Assembly: GCF_900129805.1 (NCBI RefSeq)
Contig: NZ_FQWY01000006.1
Location: forward strand, 1 to 64,000
Reading direction: 5' to 3'
DNA: 64,000 nt
Origin: Thermosyntropha lipolytica DSM 11003
GTDB taxonomy: Bacteria > Bacillota > Syntrophomonadia > Syntrophomonadales > Syntrophomonadaceae
The translations under genes were made by a program, and so were the position numbers. A model generated the notes under the pieces. The model did not search any database and was not told the DNA's origin. It saw only the letters and a program-made list of their open reading frames with translations. Of the stretch, positions 16,804-26,181 are shown in pieces; the stretch's first letter is position 1; each line of letters starts with the position of its first letter.

Positions 16804-18279
<1,476 letters not shown>

Positions 18280-18285
18280 TTAAAT

Positions 18286-18314
18286 ATCTTATAATAAATA
18301 ATAGTAATTTGCAA
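18286..18314 (-). promoter_or_regulatory. Putative guaB promoter
   Basis: Read on the minus strand: -35 TTGCAA (18309-18314), 17-base spacer, -10 TAAGAT (18286-18291). It is 30 bases upstream of the guaB start codon. Boxes are four of six matches each or better. Confidence 0.55.
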
Positions 18315-18325
18315 GATAGTTATAA

Positions 18326-18354
18326 CCTATTTTGTACACAGTGTACAAAATAGG
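18326..18354. repeat. Perfect 29-bp palindrome, possible operator
   Basis: Arms of 14 bases mirror each other exactly around a central A; the core is TTTTGTACACAGTGTACAAA. It abuts the stop codon of the HTH gene and lies 12 bases upstream of the guaB -35. There is no T run after it on the minus strand, so it is a poor intrinsic terminator. A dimeric regulator site for guaB is the alternative. Confidence 0.7.
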
Positions 18355-18582
18355 CTAATCTCCTCCCATGGTTGAATTTACGCCATAGTGGAAGAAATGA
18401 TCTTTTAGCAGTTTTATCGTCTTTTTACTTACATTGAACCTATCTGCCATTTCCTCATCAGTCGCTCCTCTTTGCAAGCAGGCAATAAATTCATCAAAAT
18501 CTACTCCTGCTTCTCTGGTCATCTTGGCCAAATCATCTATTCTGCTCCAGGGCGGGAAAGATCCTCCATATTTCATAACCAT
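18355..18582 (-). CDS. Small helix-turn-helix protein
   Basis: 75 residues. The middle contains a helix-turn-helix-like stretch (GATDEEMADRFNVSKKTIK, about 40-58) after PPWSRIDDLAKMTREAG. The ribosome site AAGGAG precedes the ATG at a good distance. I know similar short proteins from Clostridia but no function. It lies between the serine-operon terminator and a 29-bp palindrome upstream of guaB, which makes a local regulatory role possible but unproven. Confidence 0.72.
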   Translation of the reverse strand: MVMKYGGSFPPWSRIDDLAKMTREAGVDFDEFIACLQRGATDEEMADRFNVSKKTIKLLKDHFFHYGVNSTMGGD

Positions 18583-18654
18583 TCAGCACTCCTTTTTCTT
18601 TTATCTTTCCCGCTGCCACCAAGGTTTTTTTATGGTAAAAATATCCTCATCTAT

Positions 18655-18695
18655 ATAAAATTTAAGCCAAGATATCGCAAATATCTTGGCTTAAA
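18655..18695 (-). terminator. Terminator of the serine operon
   Basis: A perfect 15-bp stem, TTTAAGCCAAGATAT (18661-18675) with its complement at 18681-18695, and a 5-base loop. On the minus strand it runs into ATTTTATATA. It sits just after the DUF1015 gene. Confidence 0.82.
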
Positions 18696-18718
18696 TATAT
18701 CGCTTAATCAATTATATA

Positions 18719-19963
18719 TCAGGATAGTTTATGAATAAATATCCCGCTTCTCAGTTTAGGTTCAAACCAGGTAGATTTAGGAGGCATCACCTTGCCTGCA
18801 TCGGCAATATCCATTAAATCCTCGATAGTGGTAGGATACATGGAAAATGCTACTTTCATCTCCCCACTGTCTACCCTTCTTTCCAATTCCTTTAATCCCC
18901 TTATGCCGCCTACAAAATCTATCCTCTTATCTGTTCTCGGATCAGCGATGCCCAAAATAGGAGCTAAAAGATTATTTTGTAAAATAGAAACATCAAGACG
19001 GTCTACAGGGTCATGGGGATTGAAGGTGCCTTCTTTAGCCGTAAGTTTATACCACTTTCCCTCCAGATACATGCCAAAAGTATGTTTGGCTTCCGGCCGG
19101 TAAGGAGCATTAGCCGCTTCTTCCACGATGAATTTTTCACTTAGCTTATTTAAAAATTCTTCGGTTGAATAACCATTAAGATCTTTTACTACCCGGTTAT
19201 AGTCCATTATATATAAATCAATATCCGGAAAGATAACGGAAAGGAAATAATTAAACTCTTCTTCGCCGGTATAATTCGGATTTTCCTTACGCCTCATCTG
19301 ACCCACTTTAACTGCGGAAGCACAGCGATGATGCCCATCGGCAATATATAAATAATCTACATTTTTGAATAGATCAATCAGCTTGTTTATTGTAGCTTCA
19401 TCATCAATAATCCATACCCGGTGGGCTACCCCATCTTCGGAAACAAAGTCATATACCGGTTCTTTTACCGTCCAGCCTTTAACTATTTCATCAATCTCAG
19501 GTTTTACCCGGTAGGTCAAAAAGATAGGCCCGGTATTAGCATCACAATAATCAACATGATTTATGCGGTCCTGTTCTTTTTCGGCCCGGGTATGTTCATG
19601 CTTTTTAATAATATCATTCATATAATCATCAATAGAAGTACAAACTACCAAACCAGTCTGTACCCTGCCATCCATTACCTGTTGATAGATATAGAAGTAA
19701 GGTTTTTCATCCTGGATGAAAATTCCTTCTTCTATCATACGGTACAGATTTTCCCTGGCTTTTTCGTAAACCCTCTTGTCATATAAATCAATACTCGGAT
19801 CTAAGTCAACTTCGGCTTTGTCCACATGTAAAAAAGAATAAGGGTTGTCTTTAACCATCTCTCTGGCTTCATCACTATCCATAACATCATAGGGCAAGGC
19901 TGCTACCTTGCTTACCAGTTCTTTCTTTGGCCTTATGGCCTTAAAAGGACGCACAACCGCCAT
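18719..19963 (-). CDS. DUF1015 family protein in the serine operon
   Basis: 414 residues, typical for DUF1015 (COG4198). Conserved blocks visible: RPFKAIRPKKELVSKVAALP at the N-terminus, NPYSFLHVDKAE, KKHEHTRAEKEQDR near residue 120, CDANTGPIFLTY, and YIADGHHRCASAVKVG near 217. The DGHHR block resembles the motif of ParB-superfamily serine kinases (SerK/SbnI). It is the third gene of an aminotransferase-serA-DUF1015 unit that lacks a recognisable phosphoserine phosphatase, so a role in phosphoserine/serine conversion is a reasonable inference. No direct function is known to me. It is cytosolic and ends at a strong terminator. Confidence 0.88.
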   Translation of the reverse strand: MAVVRPFKAIRPKKELVSKVAALPYDVMDSDEAREMVKDNPYSFLHVDKAEVDLDPSIDLYDKRVYEKARENLYRMIEEGIFIQDEKPYFYIYQQVMDGRVQTGLVVCTSIDDYMNDIIKKHEHTRAEKEQDRINHVDYCDANTGPIFLTYRVKPEIDEIVKGWTVKEPVYDFVSEDGVAHRVWIIDDEATINKLIDLFKNVDYLYIADGHHRCASAVKVGQMRRKENPNYTGEEEFNYFLSVIFPDIDLYIMDYNRVVKDLNGYSTEEFLNKLSEKFIVEEAANAPYRPEAKHTFGMYLEGKWYKLTAKEGTFNPHDPVDRLDVSILQNNLLAPILGIADPRTDKRIDFVGGIRGLKELERRVDSGEMKVAFSMYPTTIEDLMDIADAGKVMPPKSTWFEPKLRSGIFIHKLS

Positions 19964-19984
19964 AATTACTCCTCCTAAACCAGG

Positions 19985-20896
19985 TTAAAATTGGTAATTC
20001 ATTATTATATCTACGATTTCTGCTCCAATCCGCTGTTGAGCCTCAACCGTAGAAGCTCCTATATGTGGCGAAACTGATACTTTGGGGTGATTTACCAATT
20101 TTTCATTATGCGTAGGCTCTTCTTCAAAAACATCGATACAGGCTCCTGCCAGCTTACCAGACTCTAATGCTTCAAGGAGAGCATCTTCATCTACTACGCC
20201 CCCACGAGCCAAATTCACCAGATAAGCTCCATCCTTCATCATTTCCAGCTGTTTTTTGCCTATAACCGGACCATACTCGCAACTATACGGGCAATGGAGA
20301 GATACGAAATCACTTTCTCTTAAAAGATCCTCAAATTCACGATATTCATATTCGCCAGCATCATCTAATTTTCCTCTAATGTCTGTATAAATTACTTTCA
20401 TGCCTAAAGCCTTGGCTCTTTTGGCTACTTCTCTGGCAATACGTCCAAAACCGACTAAGCCTAAAGTTTTTCCATTGATTTCTATACCATTATAGTTTTT
20501 CTTATCCCATTTGCCCTGGCGCATGGTGACATTGGAAAGATGTAAAAATCTTGCCACGGCCAGCATATGCGCAATAGTAAGCTCTGCTACTGATGCACTG
20601 CTGGCATTAGGAGTATTTAAAACCTGAATACCGTTTTCCATAGCATAAGCTACATCTATGTTATCTACACCTACTCCGCCCCGGATTATAAGTTTAAGCC
20701 TTCCCGTTTCTAAAGCCTTATCTATATGCTCTCTTCTTATCTTAGTAGCCGAACGAACAACGACTATATCAAAATTTTTAAGCGCTTCTCCTAACTCCTC
20801 CGGTGCATAATGCTGTTCTACTACTTCAAAACCTGCCTGACGCAGAGATTCAACTGCCGTCTGCTCCATTCCATCCGTAACCAGTATTCTGACCAT
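19985..20896 (-). CDS. serA: D-3-phosphoglycerate dehydrogenase (short form)
   Basis: 303 residues, a 2-hydroxyacid dehydrogenase without the C-terminal ASB/ACT regulatory domains found in longer SerA proteins. The NAD loop is LGLVGFGRIAREVAKRA (about 146-162). The substrate arginine lies in NLARGGVVDEDAL, the acid in DVFEEEP, and the catalytic histidine in SPHIGAST. It oxidises 3-phosphoglycerate to 3-phosphohydroxypyruvate, the first step to serine. It lies between the aminotransferase and DUF1015 genes. Without an ACT domain, direct feedback inhibition by serine is not expected. Confidence 0.92.
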   Translation of the reverse strand: MVRILVTDGMEQTAVESLRQAGFEVVEQHYAPEELGEALKNFDIVVVRSATKIRREHIDKALETGRLKLIIRGGVGVDNIDVAYAMENGIQVLNTPNASSASVAELTIAHMLAVARFLHLSNVTMRQGKWDKKNYNGIEINGKTLGLVGFGRIAREVAKRAKALGMKVIYTDIRGKLDDAGEYEYREFEDLLRESDFVSLHCPYSCEYGPVIGKKQLEMMKDGAYLVNLARGGVVDEDALLEALESGKLAGACIDVFEEEPTHNEKLVNHPKVSVSPHIGASTVEAQQRIGAEIVDIIMNYQF

Positions 20897-20946
20897 TACT
20901 GTTCCTCCCGTTTCTATCTATATATTTTAACTACCAGCACCCGATT

Positions 20947-22017
20947 TTATAATTTCAATATATCTTCGATATGGCCTAATACTTCCTTAACATCATCTAA
21001 AGTATAATCAGCCATATGGGCTATGCGGAATGTCTTGTCTTTCATCTTGCCATAACCATTGGAGATCTGGAAACCTCTCTTGCCTAGTTCTTTATTCAAT
21101 TCAGCTATGTCAATGTTGCGGGTATTACTGATAGTAGTAAGAGTATTGGAAAGATAACGCTCATCGGCAAAAAGCGCAAAATGCTTCTTAGCCCATGCCC
21201 TTACATATTCAGCCATTTCTATATGCCGGGCAAAACGGTTATCCAAACCTTCTTCGAAAATCTTGTCTAATTGATAATCCAGAGCAAACATGTGCGAAAG
21301 TGATGGAGTTGAAGGATACTGATAATCTTTCTTCTGAATGTAGTCATATAGAGACAATAAATCTAAATAATAACCGCGATGAGGTACCTGTTTGGCTCTT
21401 TCTACTGCTTTTTTAGAAAAAGTGCAAATAGCAAGTCCTGGAGGTAACCCTAATGCCTTTTGGGTAGAAGTTATACATATATCTATACCTAATTTATCGA
21501 CTTCTATCTTGCTGCCGCCTGCTGAACTTACCGCATCAACACACCATACTACATCAGGATATTTTTTTATTACTTTAGAGATTTCTTCTATCGGATTCAT
21601 TACCCCGGTAGAAGTTTCATTATGGGTTATCGTTACCAGGTCATATTTGCCGGTAGAAAGAGCTTCTTCCACCATTTCAGGAGTGGTAGCCTGTCCCCAC
21701 TCTACTTCAAAAAGGTCAGCCGGAACATTATTGCTCACTGCCATTTCATACCATCTTTTGCCAAAAGCTCCTACCGAGAAAACGGCAGCTCTTTTAGCCG
21801 TACAGGAACGAATAGCTCCTTCCATAAGCCCGCTTCCCGAAGTGGTAGAAAGAAGTATTTCCTCTTCGGTATAAAAAAGTTTTCTCAGCTTGTCACTTAT
21901 CCTTCTCTGTAAGGCAGAAGCATCTTTACTGCGATGTCCTATCATAGGAGTCGCCATTTTTTCGAGTACATCTGGTTTTACCGATACAGGTCCAGGTATA
22001 AACAACTTTTTATGCAT
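20947..22017 (-). CDS. Class V aminotransferase (phosphoserine or serine-glyoxylate type)
   Basis: 356 residues, fold-type I PLP enzyme of the alanine-glyoxylate/serine-pyruvate aminotransferase family. The start KKLFIPGPVSVKPDVLEKMA, the PLP region (TSGSGLMEGAIRS, HNETSTGVMNP, WCVDAVSSAGG) and the Schiff-base lysine in STQKALGLPPG near residue 193 are intact. In organisms without classical SerC, enzymes of this family next to serA transaminate 3-phosphohydroxypyruvate. The operon position supports that role here. It is the first gene of the unit; a -10 TATAAT lies 58 bases upstream. Confidence 0.9.
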   Translation of the reverse strand: MHKKLFIPGPVSVKPDVLEKMATPMIGHRSKDASALQRRISDKLRKLFYTEEEILLSTTSGSGLMEGAIRSCTAKRAAVFSVGAFGKRWYEMAVSNNVPADLFEVEWGQATTPEMVEEALSTGKYDLVTITHNETSTGVMNPIEEISKVIKKYPDVVWCVDAVSSAGGSKIEVDKLGIDICITSTQKALGLPPGLAICTFSKKAVERAKQVPHRGYYLDLLSLYDYIQKKDYQYPSTPSLSHMFALDYQLDKIFEEGLDNRFARHIEMAEYVRAWAKKHFALFADERYLSNTLTTISNTRNIDIAELNKELGKRGFQISNGYGKMKDKTFRIAHMADYTLDDVKEVLGHIEDILKL

Positions 22018-22074
22018 GATTCAGCCCTCCAAATATTTATTTTTATCCATGACAACAAATAAATTTTAATAGAA

Positions 22075-22103
22075 ATTATAACATCTAACCAGCCCGACAT
22101 TGA
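22075..22103 (-). promoter_or_regulatory. Putative promoter of the serine operon
   Basis: Minus strand: perfect -10 TATAAT (22075-22080), 17-base spacer, weak -35 TCAATG (22098-22103). Confidence 0.45.
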
Positions 22104-22218
22104 GGATTTTTTAGTATAATCCCCATTATTATTAACTATAAAGCTCATCAAAGATATTTATTTCTATACCAGGCCCAAGAATAGCTGTTATTATTATTCG
22201 TCTCTTTCTCTTTTTTAA

Positions 22219-22248
22219 ACCAAAAAAGAGGATGTTTTTAATACATCC
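22219..22248 (-). terminator. Terminator of the M16-dut-ymxH genes
   Basis: GGATGT (22230-22235) pairs with ACATCC (22243-22248). On the minus strand it is followed by TCTTTTTT. Confidence 0.78.
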
Positions 22249-22278
22249 CCTTCTTTATGTATTTGTACTTAATTAACT

Positions 22279-22548
22279 CTAAATAGAATTATTCTTAAGC
22301 CGCATGTGCGTATGATCCAGATCAACCACGATTACTTCCCGCCCAATTTTCTTTACTGCTTCCCAGGGTATAACTAGTTTTTGCCTGTCAGCCCAAAAAT
22401 TAAACATGTTCCCCCGGTTAGGTAAAATTATAGAAATTATTTTTCCGGTTTGGTCATCAATCAGCATATCTGATTCCCCTACCGTTCCCATTCGCATACC
22501 ATCATAGATGTTTATTATCTCTTTACCCACCAGATCATTGAGTTTCAT
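22279..22548 (-). CDS. ymxH: YlmC/YmxH family PRC-barrel protein
   Basis: About 89 residues starting MKLNDLVGKEIINIYDGMRM. It is a PRC-barrel fold, seen as DMLIDDQTGKIISIILP and VIPWEAVKKIGREVIVVDL. The YlmC/YmxH family is conserved next to the M16 peptidase and dut in spore formers; its role is poorly known. ATG 22548 follows AGGGGGG; the longer frame beginning in dut is not used. Confidence 0.85.
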   Translation of the reverse strand: MKLNDLVGKEIINIYDGMRMGTVGESDMLIDDQTGKIISIILPNRGNMFNFWADRQKLVIPWEAVKKIGREVIVVDLDHTHMRLKNNSI

Positions 22549-22561
22549 TAAATCCCCCCTC

Positions 22562-22999
22562 TTATACTCCGGTATGTCCAAAACCGCCAGCTCCCCTCGC
22601 TGTTATTTCTAAATCATCTGTTTCTTCTAATTCCACCTTTTCTACTCTGGCAAAAACCATCTGGGCTATACGTTCTCCTCTTTTCAAAATATACTCTTTG
22701 TCCCCCAGATTTATAACCAGAACTTTTATTTCTCCACGGTAATCAGCATCAATAGTTCCCGGAGTATTAAGGAGGGTAATGCCGTATTTCAAAGCCAGCC
22801 CGCTTCTAGGCCTTATCTGCGCTTCATACCCTTCGGGAATAGCAACTGCCAGTCCGGTAGGAACCAGAAAAAATTTACCTGGTGGTATAACTACTTCCTG
22901 GTCAACAGCAGCATAAATATCTAATCCTGAGGCTCCAGGTGTCATATACTGAGGTAAAGGAAGATCATGGCTATGCAGCCTTTTTACAAGTATTTTCAT
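22562..22999 (-). CDS. dut: dUTP diphosphatase
   Basis: 145 residues, a trimeric dUTPase. All five motifs are visible: [48 protein letters not shown] and the C-terminal arm GAGGFGHTG. It hydrolyses dUTP to dUMP, keeping uracil out of DNA and feeding dTMP synthesis. It sits between the M16 peptidase and ymxH with short gaps, probably one transcript. Confidence 0.96.
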   Translation of the reverse strand: MKILVKRLHSHDLPLPQYMTPGASGLDIYAAVDQEVVIPPGKFFLVPTGLAVAIPEGYEAQIRPRSGLALKYGITLLNTPGTIDADYRGEIKVLVINLGDKEYILKRGERIAQMVFARVEKVELEETDDLEITARGAGGFGHTGV

Positions 23000-23005
23000 C
23001 CCTAA

Positions 23006-24289
23006 CTACTCCTTTTTAAACCATTTTTTATATTCATGCTGTACTTCTTGCAACACCTTTTCAGGTCCAATAGCAGCTAAAGAAATCTCTTCCGGTCTTA
23101 AAAGCTTAGCTGCCAAATCTCTTACCATGGCAGGAGTTACCTTTAATACCTCTTCCATAACTTTCTCTACCGGAACTACTTCTCCATACATCATAACTGA
23201 TTTGCCCATACGACTGCTCCGGTTAGTTACACTTTCCTGGCCCAGGTACATATTAGCCTTGAGAAGCTGCTTGGTACGATAAACTTCTTCTTCGGTAACC
23301 CCTTCACCAAGAAAACGATTCAATTCTTCATAAAAAGCAGCAAAGAACTGTTTTATCTTATTAGGCCCCGTTCCTATATATATAGCATAAGAACCAGTAT
23401 CTGAATAATTAGAAGGATAGGAATAAACCGAATAGGCTAAACCCAATTCTTCACGCATAGTCTGAAAAAGCCTTGAACTCATACCTCCACCCAAAATGCT
23501 GTTCATTACATGCTGGGTATATCGTTCCTTATCCCAATACGAAATACCCGGAGCCCCCAAACATATTTGAATCTGCTCAGTATCCCTAGGTAAAAGGGTA
23601 ATAAAAGGTACCGTTGCATAAGGCTTGTCCTGGTTATTACTGTCTAAAGTATAATTTTTACCGTCAAACTGGTTTAAATAAAACTCTACCTGGGGTCTGA
23701 TCTTATCAGCCTTAACATTACCGGCTACAGATATTACCATATTAGATGGAATATAATTTTGCTTGTAAAAATGGTAAACTTCGTCGCGGGAAAAGTTGGC
23801 CACCGTTTCTAGAGTTCCTAAAATAGGTCTTCCCATAGCATGGTCCTGCCATAAACTTTGGGTAAAAAGGTCATGTATAAGTTCATCCGGGGTATCTTCA
23901 TACATGTTAATTTCTTCTATTACTACTCCTTTTTCGGTAGCGAAATCTTTAGCCGCAAAACGAGAATTAAAAATCATGTCAAAAATAATATCCATGGCCT
24001 GGTATATGTTTTCATCCAGAGTGCGGGCATAAACACAGGTATATTCTTTAGAAGTATAAGCATTAAGCTGTCCACCAATAAGTTCAAAGCTTTCCGCTAT
24101 ATCCCGGGCGGTTCGCTTTTCTGTTCCTTTAAAAAGCATATGTTCTATAAAATGGCTGGCCCCTGCCATATTTTCTTTTTCGTGCCTGGAGCCCACCTTT
24201 ATATAAACACCTATCGCTACTGACTTAACATAAGGTATCTCCTCAACTACCAGTTTTGCTCCCTGGGGCAGAATCCAATAGTAAATCAA
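23006..24289 (-). CDS. M16 family zinc peptidase (MlpA/YmxG-like)
   Basis: About 427 residues, an insulinase-type half. The zinc motif is ASHFIEHMLFKGTEKR (HxxEH) with the distal glutamate in EEINMYEDTPDE; the second domain is typical (GAPGISYWDKER, LGGGMSSRLFQ). It is intact for catalysis. The family gene is conserved after pnp in Bacillus and Clostridia and is probably a cytosolic processing peptidase. The first ATG (24304) overlaps its own ribosome site, so TTG 24289, 8 bases after GGAGG, is the likely start (MIYYWILPQGAK). Confidence 0.91.
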   Translation of the reverse strand: MIYYWILPQGAKLVVEEIPYVKSVAIGVYIKVGSRHEKENMAGASHFIEHMLFKGTEKRTARDIAESFELIGGQLNAYTSKEYTCVYARTLDENIYQAMDIIFDMIFNSRFAAKDFATEKGVVIEEINMYEDTPDELIHDLFTQSLWQDHAMGRPILGTLETVANFSRDEVYHFYKQNYIPSNMVISVAGNVKADKIRPQVEFYLNQFDGKNYTLDSNNQDKPYATVPFITLLPRDTEQIQICLGAPGISYWDKERYTQHVMNSILGGGMSSRLFQTMREELGLAYSVYSYPSNYSDTGSYAIYIGTGPNKIKQFFAAFYEELNRFLGEGVTEEEVYRTKQLLKANMYLGQESVTNRSSRMGKSVMMYGEVVPVEKVMEEVLKVTPAMVRDLAAKLLRPEEISLAAIGPEKVLQEVQHEYKKWFKKE

Positions 24290-24321
24290 TATCAATACCT
24301 CCACATGTAAACTATTTTATT

Positions 24322-25452
24322 TTAATTTAACCATTGCCGGTATAATTTTTCTATAAGATTATTTCTCTTTTTTACCGTTTGACCACAGAGCAAATCTACA
24401 CTCGTAACCGGTTGGCCATCTGCATATACGGTAAGGCTTCCTATTTTCTCCCCCATCATTACCGGTGCGTTAAGATTATATTTAAGTTTTACTTTTTTTT
24501 CAATATAAGGGGTACCATCTCCTACCCATAAAGATATCTCATTTCTAGGGTATATATCAACATAAGCCGGATTGCCATTTGTCACTTTAAGCTGTTTAAA
24601 AGGTGTGCCTTGATCTACGATTTTTACTTTTCGCGTATTATTATAGCCATATTCTAATAATCTTCTACAATCACCGGTACGATCTCCCGATTTTAAAACT
24701 ACAGCAATAAGCTTTCTTCCATCCCTCTGGGCTGATGCCACTAAACATTTACCTGCAGCATCAGCAGTACCTGTTTTTATGCCATTAACCCCTTCATAAG
24801 CCCCCAATAAACCATTAGTATTAGTTATAGTTATAGGTTGTCGATAGCCAGGATGTTTAAACTTGGCAACCTTAGTAGCTACCAGTTCACTGCTTACTTT
24901 TTTAGACAATAAGTACCTTCCTATAAGGGCCAGATCATAAGCCGTACTGAAATGGTCAGAGGCTGGGAGCCCAGAAGCGTTAACAAAGTGGGTATGAAAA
25001 GCTCCTAATAAAAATGCTTTTTTCGTCATAAGGTGAGCAAATAGCCTTTCTTCTCCGGCTACATGTTCAGCCAGCACCACTGCGGCATCATTAGAAGAAC
25101 AAATCAATAACGGTTTTAAAAGTTCTCCTACTTCAATTTTTTGTCCTTTTCTAAGTCCAATAGTAAACTCCGGGGTCCTGGCTGCATTATAACTTACCTC
25201 AGCTATTTCGTCCATCTTACAATACTCTTCCACCAGTATAGCAGTCATCATTTTAGTAGTGCTAGCTACCGGACGGGGTTCACCCGCATTCTTAGAAATT
25301 ATAATCTGACTACTTTCACCATCTATAAGGCAGTAATAATCTGAATAAACGGTAGGATAAGCTCCTACTTCGGATACCCATATAAAAAGGAATAAATTTA
25401 GTATAAGCCAGAAAAAACTCCTTTTCATCAAATTATAACCTGTCCTTATCAT
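24322..25452 (-). CDS. dacF: D-alanyl-D-alanine carboxypeptidase (DacF type)
   Basis: 376 residues, S11 peptidase with a signal peptide (FFWLILNLFLFIWVSEVGAYP). Catalytic motifs: STTKMM (SxxK), SSNDAA (SxN) and NGIKTGTADAAG (KTG), then the C-terminal beta-domain. It trims the terminal D-Ala of peptidoglycan stems; DacF acts in the spore cortex of Bacillus. Two starts are possible, ATG 25452 and ATG 25428; the second gives the more usual signal sequence. It abuts the deacetylase gene with no gap, so the vanW-ylxY-dacF trio is one operon. Confidence 0.92.
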   Translation of the reverse strand: MIRTGYNLMKRSFFWLILNLFLFIWVSEVGAYPTVYSDYYCLIDGESSQIIISKNAGEPRPVASTTKMMTAILVEEYCKMDEIAEVSYNAARTPEFTIGLRKGQKIEVGELLKPLLICSSNDAAVVLAEHVAGEERLFAHLMTKKAFLLGAFHTHFVNASGLPASDHFSTAYDLALIGRYLLSKKVSSELVATKVAKFKHPGYRQPITITNTNGLLGAYEGVNGIKTGTADAAGKCLVASAQRDGRKLIAVVLKSGDRTGDCRRLLEYGYNNTRKVKIVDQGTPFKQLKVTNGNPAYVDIYPRNEISLWVGDGTPYIEKKVKLKYNLNAPVMMGEKIGSLTVYADGQPVTSVDLLCGQTVKKRNNLIEKLYRQWLN

Positions 25453-26181
25453 TTATTCATCGCCTTTTCCCTTTACCAGTATCTCCTCAATAGTTACCAT
25501 TTTATAACCTTCACTTTTAAGCCTGGCAATCATTTCCGGCAAAGCCTTAACCGTAGGTTCAGTAGGATGCATAAGAATTATAGCATCATTATGGGCTTTA
25601 TTTACTACTCTCTTAACAATAGTTTCCGGACTTGGCCTTTGCCAGTCTATAGTGTCAATACTCCACATTATAAGCTCATAACCCAAATTAGAAACCGCAG
25701 TTAATATCTTATGATTTTGTTCTCCATAAGGGGAGGCAAAAAACTTCGTCTTTTTGCCTGTAATTTCCTCAATAATTTTTTCGGCTTTTCTTATCTGTTC
25801 CATGGACTGTTCCACAGAAAGCGAATTAAAATGAACATGTTCATATCCATGATTTTGGATACTATGCCCTTCCCGGCTCATCTTTTTTAAAAGTTCACGA
25901 TTTTTCTCCGCCCATTTACCAGTCACAAAAAAAGTAACTTTTACCTTTTCCTTAGCCAGTATAGCAAGCATCTGGGGTATATATTCTTCCCCCCAGTCAA
26001 CATTGACAGTAATAGCAACTACTTTTTTCCCGGTATTCCCCTGATATATAGGTTCCCCCAGGCGTACCGCTACGGTATTTTGACTGTAATAAATTAAAGA
26101 AAAAGTTAAAAAAGAAACTAACAGAATAAAAATCATACCTGATAATAACAGATTTTTTCTGGTAATAAAATAAATCCTCAT
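25453..26181 (-). CDS. ylxY: YlxY/PdaB-like polysaccharide deacetylase homologue
   Basis: 242 residues with a membrane anchor (about 12-33) and a NodB domain outside. It keeps HSIQNHGYEH (metal histidines) and the barrel. The first motif reads TVNVDWGEEY instead of TFDDG, so the usual catalytic aspartate appears to be asparagine and one acid remains. YlxY-like proteins sit beside pnp and dacF in spore formers, and PdaB-type relatives act on the cortex. Whether this one is active is uncertain. Confidence 0.86.
   Translation of the reverse strand: MRIYFITRKNLLLSGMIFILLVSFLTFSLIYYSQNTVAVRLGEPIYQGNTGKKVVAITVNVDWGEEYIPQMLAILAKEKVKVTFFVTGKWAEKNRELLKKMSREGHSIQNHGYEHVHFNSLSVEQSMEQIRKAEKIIEEITGKKTKFFASPYGEQNHKILTAVSNLGYELIMWSIDTIDWQRPSPETIVKRVVNKAHNDAIILMHPTEPTVKALPEMIARLKSEGYKMVTIEEILVKGKGDE

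Noticed and set aside
18326-18354. The 29-bp palindrome as a simple intrinsic terminator
   Set aside because: Neither strand shows a proper T run after the stem; an operator or mRNA-stabilising role fits at least as well, so it is listed as a repeat.
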